NCBI GenBank assembly: GCA_025363695.1
Contig: JANYDI010000130.1
Coordinates: 1 to 6,722 of the forward strand
Length of the DNA stretch: 6,722 nt
From: Opitutia bacterium
Lineage (GTDB): Bacteria; Verrucomicrobiota; Verrucomicrobiia; Opitutales; JANYDI01
Reading direction: 5' to 3'
In this document: one piece after another, positions 1-5,000 of the stretch
Position numbering within the stretch: the stretch's first letter is position 1
Layout: each line of letters starts with the position of its first letter
Notes under the pieces: generated by a model
The model's input: only the letters and a program-made list of their open reading frames with translations
What the model was told of the DNA's origin: nothing
The model's database searches: none
Position numbers and translations under genes: made by a program

Positions 1-130
1 GTGTCGCCCCTGTAGGGCTCAAAAATTTTTCACCTGTAAACCCAGGGCTTACGCCCTGGGCTACGATATGCCGGCCCTTCAGGCCTCCTTATGTGCGTTT
101 TGTTGATAGCTTAATTGATAACACGCCCTA
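1..130 (+). repeat. Element C, copy 1 (partial): REP-like palindromes ending in a terminal inverted repeat
   Basis: This is the right-hand part of the element seen complete at 4659-4925, cut by the window start. Shared blocks appear in the same order. First comes tcgcccctgtagggctc (4-20). Next is the hairpin cccagggc/gccctggg (41-60, 8-bp stem, 4-nt loop). Then comes a smaller GC palindrome around ggcccttcaggcc (73-85). The end is ttaattgataacacgcccta (111-130), which matches the right terminus of the second copy. The sequence between blocks has diverged, while the palindromes and the terminus are kept. No coding capacity is seen. It lies downstream of the ArnT-like gene. Confidence 0.75.
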
Positions 131-218
131 AAATATCAATCCTTCATTACAAAAAAATTTCCTTCACAGAACCTAAGACCCCCTCCGATCGCTTCGCGAT
201 CAAAAACAAAAGAAGTTA
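131..218. other. AT-rich intergenic spacer with a small hairpin
   Basis: There is no credible gene between element C and module B1. The only structure seen is gatcgcttcgcgatc at 187-201, a perfect 6-bp stem with a 3-nt loop. It resembles the small outer hairpins of module B (gattccgaaggaatc and gatcccttcgggatc) and may be a degenerate extra hairpin of that module. Confidence 0.5.
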
Positions 219-340
219 GATTCCGAAGGAATCCGTGGGGGGCCTTGTATCGCCTCATTCGATAGCGAATTGTTGAAAATGCGTAGCATTTTTACAATTC
301 GCTATCGATAGGGGATCCAAGGGGAGCTCGCTCCCCTTGG
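219..340 (+). repeat. Module B, copy B1: three-hairpin palindromic repeat
   Basis: The module has three hairpins in order. Hairpin 1 is gattccgaaggaatc (219-233). A conserved spacer follows, with tgggg and ccttgtat. Hairpin 2 is long (260-307): its outer arms cgatagcgaattgt and acaattcgctatcg form a perfect 14-bp stem, and its inner stem aaaatgc/gcatttt has a gta loop. Then come ggggatcc and hairpin 3 (317-340), a perfect 11-bp stem ccaaggggagc/gctccccttgg with a 2-nt loop. The same order occurs at 2059-2183 (inverted) and 2202-2325. The 3' end of the ArnT-like gene reads into this copy and stops inside hairpin 2. Confidence 0.85.
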
Positions 341-2037
341 CCCTTTCCACTTCCTCCACCACTTCCGCCTACTACCACAAAGGGACCGTCGTGGTAAACA
401 GAGACGAAGCGCGCCTGCGGGTACTGGGTTTGGAGTATTTCCAGATCCGTGCTTTGGAGGACGAGGAAGCAATGGGGAGTTTTGAGCCAATGGGGGATAA
501 ACGCTTCGGTGCTGAAGGCACGATCGCTGTGATCCTCTACGTTTAGACCAAAGACAAGCTCGTGGTTGCGGTTATCCACGACACCTACGCATTTTTCCAA
601 GTAAACAGGCAGGTCTTGAATGTAATGCCTAAAGACAAATACTTGGCTGCCTGGGCTTTGATGCTCCTTAATATAGCGAGCAATCTTTTGTGACGAAGGC
701 GCTTGAACCGTCTTGGCTAAGGGATTGAAGAAAAGAAACAAGAGCCCGGCAAAAACGAGGGGATGCAGGAGCGCTTGACGGCCGCTTAAGGATTTGCGGC
801 GGTACCAAAAAAAGCCAGCAGCAAGGATCAAAAAGGCCATGAGCGCAGCAAAAATCGGCAGCGCCTCGGGAGCCGTTTTGTCCCAACGCAAGTGTAGTAC
901 CAGGGGGATAACGGCTACTCCGATGAGGCAGACCAAGGACATCAAGGCATGCAGGCCAGAAGTCTTTTTTTCCCTCCAAAGTTTTGCAAAAAAAGGCGCC
1001 ATGAACAGGGCCGCTGCGGGATAGGCGGGCAAAACATAGGTAATGAGCTGGGACTTTGAAAACGTATAGAAGGCGATAATAAAGAAAATCCAGCACAGAA
1101 AAAAGAGCCTTACCGCATGGTGTTTGCGGACCTGCTTCAAGCCAGGGCGCATAAACGCTACCAAAGCATGGGGAACAAAGAGCAAACTAGGGAACAGCCC
1201 AAGGAGGAAAACACCCGTGCAAAAATAGATCGGCTGGGTGCGGTCATGAATGGGGGTGAGATAACGCAAAATCTGCTCATGAAGGAAGTAAAATGAAAGG
1301 AAATCTGGATGCTTTATCGCTGCAATCAGGTGCCAAGGAAGTGCTACGATAGCCAGGACAACCAGTCCATTCCACAAGTACAAAGGTCTCAAGCGGTACC
1401 ATTGATTGGCCACCAAAAACCATAAAAAGAAGATCCCAGCCGGAAGCGCAAACCCAATCAGCCCCTTAGATAAAACGGAAAGCCCCATAGCCGCATAGGC
1501 AAGCATGGCCCAGAAAAAACGCCCCGAAATCGTTTTTTCAAAAATCCCGATAATAAAACAACACAGCGTGGCCGTCAAAGTCGTACACACCAGCATATCT
1601 AAGGTGATAATCTGGCTGAGCGCAAAATATAAGGTCATACTTGCCAAGCCAAGACCCGCCGCCCAGCCTGTCGCCCGGGCAAAACCCTTCCCTTGACCGG
1701 GCTGCTCAGCAGGCCCGCCAGGCCCATAAAGCTTAAGGGCCGTCCGATAAACCATATAACAGCCCAGCAAGGCCAAAACGCCATTCAGCAGCCGAGCGAC
1801 GCCAAAATGCAAGCCGCCTATCGATAAAACAATCGCCTCTAGCCAATAAAACAGGACCGGTTTCTCGAAAAAGTAGACCCCGTTGAGCCGCGGCAAGATC
1901 CAATCGCCCGTCTCCAAGAGCTCCCGCGGAATCTCCACGTAACGCCCCTCGTCCGGGTTCGAAAAAGGCCTGCACCACGACGTCAGTAAATAAAGCCCCG
2001 CGATGAGGATAAGTATGAGTAGTGTTTTTTTTCTCAT
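292..2037 (-). CDS. arnT: ArnT/PMT-family lipid A glycosyltransferase (GT83-like)
   Basis: This is an inner-membrane glycosyltransferase of the ArnT (GT83/PMT_2) type. The family moves a sugar from an undecaprenyl phosphate donor to lipid A on the periplasmic face; in ArnT proper the sugar is 4-amino-4-deoxy-L-arabinose. The first segment (about 4-20) is hydrophobic and is followed by NPDEGRYVEIPREL with the catalytic-type Asp29-Glu30. FEKP (57-60), LSKG (189-192), LPW (233-235), the FYFLHEQILRYL region (249-260) and KSQLITYVLP (328-337) all match ArnT signatures. About 12 membrane segments are followed by a C-terminal periplasmic domain. At 581 aa it is slightly longer than E. coli ArnT (about 550). 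The excess is partly a Gly/Pro/Gln-rich loop (about 105-118) and partly a tail (557-581) that is Gly/Ser-rich and then encoded by repeat module B1. The start is ATG with no clear Shine-Dalgarno. No arn biosynthesis genes are nearby, so the sugar is uncertain. Confidence 0.85.
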   Translation of the reverse strand: MRKKTLLILILIAGLYLLTSWCRPFSNPDEGRYVEIPRELLETGDWILPRLNGVYFFEKPVLFYWLEAIVLSIGGLHFGVARLLNGVLALLGCYMVYRTALKLYGPGGPAEQPGQGKGFARATGWAAGLGLASMTLYFALSQIITLDMLVCTTLTATLCCFIIGIFEKTISGRFFWAMLAYAAMGLSVLSKGLIGFALPAGIFFLWFLVANQWYRLRPLYLWNGLVVLAIVALPWHLIAAIKHPDFLSFYFLHEQILRYLTPIHDRTQPIYFCTGVFLLGLFPSLLFVPHALVAFMRPGLKQVRKHHAVRLFFLCWIFFIIAFYTFSKSQLITYVLPAYPAAALFMAPFFAKLWREKKTSGLHALMSLVCLIGVAVIPLVLHLRWDKTAPEALPIFAALMAFLILAAGFFWYRRKSLSGRQALLHPLVFAGLLFLFFNPLAKTVQAPSSQKIARYIKEHQSPGSQVFVFRHYIQDLPVYLEKCVGVVDNRNHELVFGLNVEDHSDRAFSTEAFIPHWLKTPHCFLVLQSTDLEILQTQYPQARFVSVYHDGPFVVVGGSGGGSGKGQGERAPLGSPIDSEL

Positions 2038-2058
2038 AAGTTGGTTTTAGAATAAGGG

Positions 2059-2183
2059 CCAAGGGGAGCTCGCTCCCCTTGGATCCCCTTTCCGATAGCG
2101 ATTTTCTAAAATGCTAACGCATTTTAGGAAAATCGCTATCGAGAATCGGCAATACAAGGCGCCCCACAGATCCCTTCGGGATC
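2059..2183 (-). repeat. Module B, copy B2 (inverted), in the arnT leader
   Basis: This copy is inverted relative to B1 and B3. On the plus strand it reads hairpin 3 (2059-2082, same bases as in B1), then ggatcccc, then hairpin 2 (2093-2141), then the conserved spacer atacaaggcgcccca, then hairpin 1 gatcccttcgggatc (2169-2183). Hairpin 2 has a 13-bp outer stem cgatagcgatttt/aaaatcgctatcg, a one-base bulge, and an 8-bp inner stem taaaatgc/gcatttta. Hairpin 3 ends 21 nt before the arnT start codon, so any arnT transcript starting upstream carries it in its leader. Confidence 0.85.
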
Positions 2184-2201
2184 GAAGTGTACAGTTATCT
2201 C

Positions 2202-2325
2202 GATTCCGAAGGAATCTGGGATGGTCTTAGTATAGGCTTCCCGATAGCGATTTTCCTAAAATGCGCCAGCATTTTAGAAAATCGCTATCGGAAAGGGGAT
2301 CCTAAGGGGCACGAGTGCCCCTTGG
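2202..2325 (+). repeat. Module B, copy B3, overlapping the ATPase 3' end
   Basis: Hairpin 1 is gattccgaaggaatc (2202-2216) and hairpin 2 is 2241-2291 (outer stem 14 bp, inner stem 8 bp). Hairpin 3 is 2302-2325, with a 9-bp stem aaggggcac/gtgcccctt extended by a T-G and a C-G pair. Its hairpin 2 (2242-2290) matches the reverse complement of B2's (2093-2141) at 47 of 49 positions, and both differences lie in the loop. B2 and B3 are separated by only 18 nt, so 2059-2325 is one large inverted repeat that could extrude as a cruciform. The ATPase stop codon (2302-2304) lies at the edge of hairpin 3. Confidence 0.85.
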
Positions 2326-4587
2326 CCTTTTCCTTTCCCTTTCCTTCCCCTTCCTTTCCCTTTCCTTTCCCTTTCCTTTCCTCAACAACCTCAAGCTATT
2401 CAGACAAACGAGAGCCGTGGAGCCTTCGTGAGCGACGACGCCTAGACTGATGGGGATTTTTCCGCTAAGGCTTGCTAGGCCCATAAAGACAAGGGTGATG
2501 AGAGAGATGCTAATATTTTGGTGAATAATGCGAGTAGCTCGGCGACTCAGATTGAGGGCGTCGAGGAAGTGGTCGATGCGATCGTGCATGAGCACGACAT
2601 CGGATTGTTCCAGCGCGGCATCGGAGCCTCGGGCGCCCATGCCTACGGCGACGTAACTAGCAGCCAGACTGGGAGCGTCGTTGACGCCATCTCCCACCAT
2701 AGCAACGCGATAACCGGCCCGTGTCAAGTCTTGAATGACGGCAACTTTGTCTTCGGGCTTGAGGTGGGCTCGTATTTCACTGATGCCCAATTGGCGCCCT
2801 ACGGCTTCGGCGCTTTGACGATGATCACCGGTAAGCATGAGGGTCCGAATGCCCATGCGACGCAGGGTTTCTAGTACCGGGCGGGATTGGTCACGGATTT
2901 GGTCTTTGAGTAAAATACGGCCTAGGAGCTGACCTTGGAGCACCCAGACTTCGCAGTAAGCGGCAGGCGGCTCGGGGATCTGCGTGGCCCAGGGCTGCAA
3001 GGGGCCCATGTCCAGGAGCTCTCGGCGCCCTAGCAGGCAGCGGGCACCGGCATAATCGGCCTGGATGCCCAATCCCGTCATAGATTTAACATTTTGCACC
3101 TTTTCGGCCGTGAGGCCTATTTTTTTACCATGGGCAACGATAGCTCGAGCCAAAGGATGCTGCGCATGCTGCTCGATGGCGTAGGCGATTTGCAGCACCT
3201 GGGCTTCTTGGCCTTCAGGAAAGCTTTCCACGCGTTCCACTTCGAGTTCGCCCGTTGTCAGGGTCCCGGTTTTGTCCAGGGCGGCAACGTCGATTTCGGA
3301 AAGCTTTTCAATCGCAGCGCCTCCACGAAATAAAATCCCTCGTGTGGCGCCCCAGGCAATGGCGGCAAGGATGGCTGAAGGCACTGAGAGCACGAGGGCA
3401 CAGGGGCTGGCGACGACCAAAAACGTCATAGCTCGATAAAAGGCTGAATAGCCCAGGGGGCCATTGGCAAAGGGCAACACGCCCATGACTTGCCACCAAA
3501 AGACAAAAAGGAGCGTCGTTAGCCCCAAGATCAGCAGCGTGTAGTGCGTGCCGAAGCGATCGGTAAAGCGCTGGCTGGGCGCCTTGAGGTGCTGGGCTTG
3601 CTGAATGAGGCGAATAATTTTTTGCAAGGCGCTTTCGGCCATAGGACGTAAGACGCGGACCTGCACGCTGCCCCACAAATTTATCGTTCCAGCAAAAACG
3701 GTATCGCCTACTTGCTTGGCGATGGGGTGCGCTTCGCCCGTCAAGGTAGCCTCATCTGCGGCCGTGCTGCCCCAAATCACTTCGGCATCGAGTGCAAACA
3801 AGTCTCCGGGCTTTACGACCAAAACGTCGCCCACCTGTATACTCTCGACAGGCACGCGTTTTTCTACCCCTAAGGGGCCTAGGGGGTCTAGGAGCAAGAC
3901 TTCCTTGGGTGTCATTTTAAAGAGGCTCTTGATCTCCTTGTGCGTCCTGAAAAGCGCAAAGTGCTCCAAGGCACCTGAAAAGGAGAACAAAAAGAGCAGC
4001 AAAGCGCCCTCCCCGATGGCTCCGATGGCAGAGGCCCCAATGGCAACCGCCAGCATCAAAAAATGGATATCGAACTGCCCTTTGGGGAGTTTTTGCAGGA
4101 CGTCCATGAAGGCATCCCAGCCTCCCAAGGCCATGGCTAAAAAGTAAGCAGCGGGCCGCACCCAGGTGGGCAGCTGCGGGAACAAAGCCGTGCTGACGCC
4201 CAAAAGTCCAAAAAGCCCACACAAGCCCGCCAGCCAGGCCATCAGGACCCATTCGTGGGGCTGCGCTTGCGCTTGGGGCTGTGGCCAAGGTAATTGGCGC
4301 CAGGTCCAAAAGCGTGGAGCCGTGGGACAGCTGGGTTTTTCCAAAAACACCTTACCTTCAACGGTACGGACAAGGACGCCTATGCTGTGGACACTTTGGC
4401 TGGCATACTGCTCCACATTGGCTAGGGTTTCCAGTAATTGCCGCTCCAAATACCGCATATCCGGCTTCCCAAGCGTGGCCACGCTCATGCGCTGGGCCTT
4501 AGGGTCCAGCATCAGCGCCTGGATCTGGCTTTGGGAGCGCAAAAAATCTGCCAGGGCCAGGGTCCAACTCTCTTGGGGAATCGTCAC
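2302..4587 (-). CDS. P1B-4-type heavy-metal-transporting P-type ATPase (CoaT/CtpD/PfeT-like)
   Basis: This inner-membrane pump uses ATP to export a transition metal. In the 761-aa protein, residues 1-85 look like a degenerate HMA-like domain with no CxxC. Membrane helices fill about 113-210. The actuator domain follows with TGE at 283-285. Then come helices with the SPC metal site (394-396), DKTGTLT with phosphorylated Asp438, HP at 477-478, TGD (586-588), GDGVNDAP (632-639), and final helices with HEGST (720-724) before LNSLRLL. SPC rather than CPC, together with HEGxT in the last helix, is the P1B-4 signature (Co, Fe(II) or Zn exporters). Lack of an N-terminal Cys site fits that group. Residues 736-761 are an unusual basic tail encoded by the homopurine tract and repeat B3. 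The start chosen is GTG, preceded by AAGGGGG; an in-frame stop lies about 45 nt upstream. It is transcribed away from the exported-protein gene. Confidence 0.92.
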   Translation of the reverse strand: MTIPQESWTLALADFLRSQSQIQALMLDPKAQRMSVATLGKPDMRYLERQLLETLANVEQYASQSVHSIGVLVRTVEGKVFLEKPSCPTAPRFWTWRQLPWPQPQAQAQPHEWVLMAWLAGLCGLFGLLGVSTALFPQLPTWVRPAAYFLAMALGGWDAFMDVLQKLPKGQFDIHFLMLAVAIGASAIGAIGEGALLLFLFSFSGALEHFALFRTHKEIKSLFKMTPKEVLLLDPLGPLGVEKRVPVESIQVGDVLVVKPGDLFALDAEVIWGSTAADEATLTGEAHPIAKQVGDTVFAGTINLWGSVQVRVLRPMAESALQKIIRLIQQAQHLKAPSQRFTDRFGTHYTLLILGLTTLLFVFWWQVMGVLPFANGPLGYSAFYRAMTFLVVASPCALVLSVPSAILAAIAWGATRGILFRGGAAIEKLSEIDVAALDKTGTLTTGELEVERVESFPEGQEAQVLQIAYAIEQHAQHPLARAIVAHGKKIGLTAEKVQNVKSMTGLGIQADYAGARCLLGRRELLDMGPLQPWATQIPEPPAAYCEVWVLQGQLLGRILLKDQIRDQSRPVLETLRRMGIRTLMLTGDHRQSAEAVGRQLGISEIRAHLKPEDKVAVIQDLTRAGYRVAMVGDGVNDAPSLAASYVAVGMGARGSDAALEQSDVVLMHDRIDHFLDALNLSRRATRIIHQNISISLITLVFMGLASLSGKIPISLGVVAHEGSTALVCLNSLRLLRKGKGKERERKGKERERKRPRGTRAP
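2326..2383. repeat. 58-nt homopyrimidine/homopurine low-complexity tract
   Basis: The plus strand contains only C and T from 2326 to 2383, built from imperfect repeats of a roughly 11-nt unit (ccctttccttt). The coding (minus) strand is therefore pure purine and encodes the Lys/Arg/Glu/Gly tail of the ATPase (residues 736-754). Such tracts are prone to slippage and can form triplex structures; that is family knowledge and is not shown here. A shorter purine-rich stretch occupies the matching place next to hairpin 3 in the arnT gene (about 341-370), where it encodes Gly/Ser. Confidence 0.9.
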
Positions 4588-4591
4588 GAAG

Positions 4592-4598
4592 CCCCCTT
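4592..4598 (-). promoter_or_regulatory. Shine-Dalgarno-like site of the ATPase gene
   Basis: On the minus strand AAGGGGG ends 4 nt before the GTG start at 4587. The spacing is short but usable, and it supports GTG over the later in-frame ATGs (residues 25, 34 and 44). It is the only clear ribosome-binding site in the window; arnT and the exported-protein gene have none visible. Confidence 0.5.
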
Positions 4599-4611
4599 GT
4601 AGCAGGTATTC

Positions 4612-4617
4612 GTTATA
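4612..4617 (-). promoter_or_regulatory. Possible -10 box for the ATPase gene
   Basis: On the minus strand TATAAC matches the sigma-70 -10 consensus at 5 of 6 positions. It lies 24 nt upstream of the GTG start, which would give a short leader. The best upstream -35 candidate (TTAACT) is only 13 nt away, too short, so this is a weak call. Confidence 0.25.
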
Positions 4618-4658
4618 AAGGGAAGAAAAAAGTTAAGGGGCCCCTCCTGGATAAACTT

Positions 4659-4925
4659 CTAGGGCGTGTGATCAATTAACTAAGCTTAAAACCACAAAAC
4701 CAGAGCCCTACAGGGGCGATTCATTAAATACATCAAATTTATCTAAAAATCAACGATGGGCAATATATCAGGTTTAATGAATCGCCCCTGTAGGGCTCTA
4801 AATCCTTTTTCCATGCCAAACCCAGGGCTAAAGCCCTGGGCTGACAAGAAGTCGCCCTTTCAGGGCTCTCATTATCCGCTTTGAGTTAGGAAGTTAGATC
4901 AGGATTAATTGATGACACACCCTAG
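4659..4925. mobile_element. Element C, copy 2: complete 267-bp MITE-like element with terminal inverted repeats
   Basis: The termini at 4659-4679 (starting ctagggcgtgtgatcaatt) and 4905-4925 (ending gatgacacaccctag) are inverted repeats matching at 19 of 21 positions. Inside, 4702-4728 and 4773-4799 form a perfect 27-bp inverted repeat around a 44-nt AT-rich loop; each arm contains the gcccctgtagggct motif. Next come the hairpin cccagggct/agccctggg (4821-4840, 9-bp stem) and a smaller one, gccctttcagggc (4854-4866). There is no open reading frame, so it would be non-autonomous. The right part matches 1-130. It lies in the divergent promoter region, ending 71 nt from the ATPase start and 75 nt from the exported-protein start. 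No clear target-site duplication was seen, apart from CTAG being part of both ends. Confidence 0.7.
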
Positions 4926-4956
4926 GCTGTTTTCTTGAAAAATAATAAAAATTACA

Positions 4957-4983
4957 TTGACAATAGACGGGAATATCTACATT
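4957..4983 (+). promoter_or_regulatory. Possible sigma-70 promoter of the exported-protein gene
   Basis: A perfect -35 hexamer TTGACA (4957-4962) is followed after 15 nt by TACATT (4978-4983), which has 4 of 6 matches to the -10 consensus. An alternative -10, TATCAT at 4988-4993, is too far away (25 nt). The region is AT-rich and sits just outside the right end of element C. The spacing is not ideal, so confidence is low. No Shine-Dalgarno sequence precedes the ATG at 5001. Confidence 0.3.
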
Positions 4984-5000
4984 TTCCTATCATTTAATTT

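Noticed and set aside
260..307. Rho-independent terminator of arnT
   Set aside because: The stop codon lies inside this hairpin, so it is translated, and no T-tract follows on the arnT strand. A terminator role is not supported by sequence alone.
1690..1725. Possible repeat insertion in arnT (Gly/Pro/Gln-rich loop, residues about 105-118)
   Set aside because: There is a small ctgctcagcag palindrome, but no match to the repeat modules here; loop length varies naturally in this family.
219..2183. Composite transposon carrying arnT
   Set aside because: Inverted module copies flank the gene, but there is no transposase, no target-site duplication was seen, and the modules look like REP-type repeats rather than IS ends.
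219..2325. CRISPR array
   Set aside because: The repeated palindromes are only three, widely spaced and in opposite orientations, with no uniform spacers and no cas genes.
2187..2450. 87-aa plus-strand frame with Phe/Pro/Ser repeats
   Set aside because: It is the antisense reading of module B3 and the homopyrimidine tract; the repeat peptide reflects low-complexity DNA.
3866..3892. Palindrome-like block (cccctaaggggcc, then agggggtctagg) inside the ATPase gene
   Set aside because: It encodes an in-frame Pro/Leu/Gly loop (about residues 234-240) in the actuator region and does not match modules B or C; local codon composition explains it.
3605..4147. 180-aa plus-strand frame
   Set aside because: It lies wholly opposite the well-supported P-type ATPase catalytic and membrane regions and shows no independent motif.
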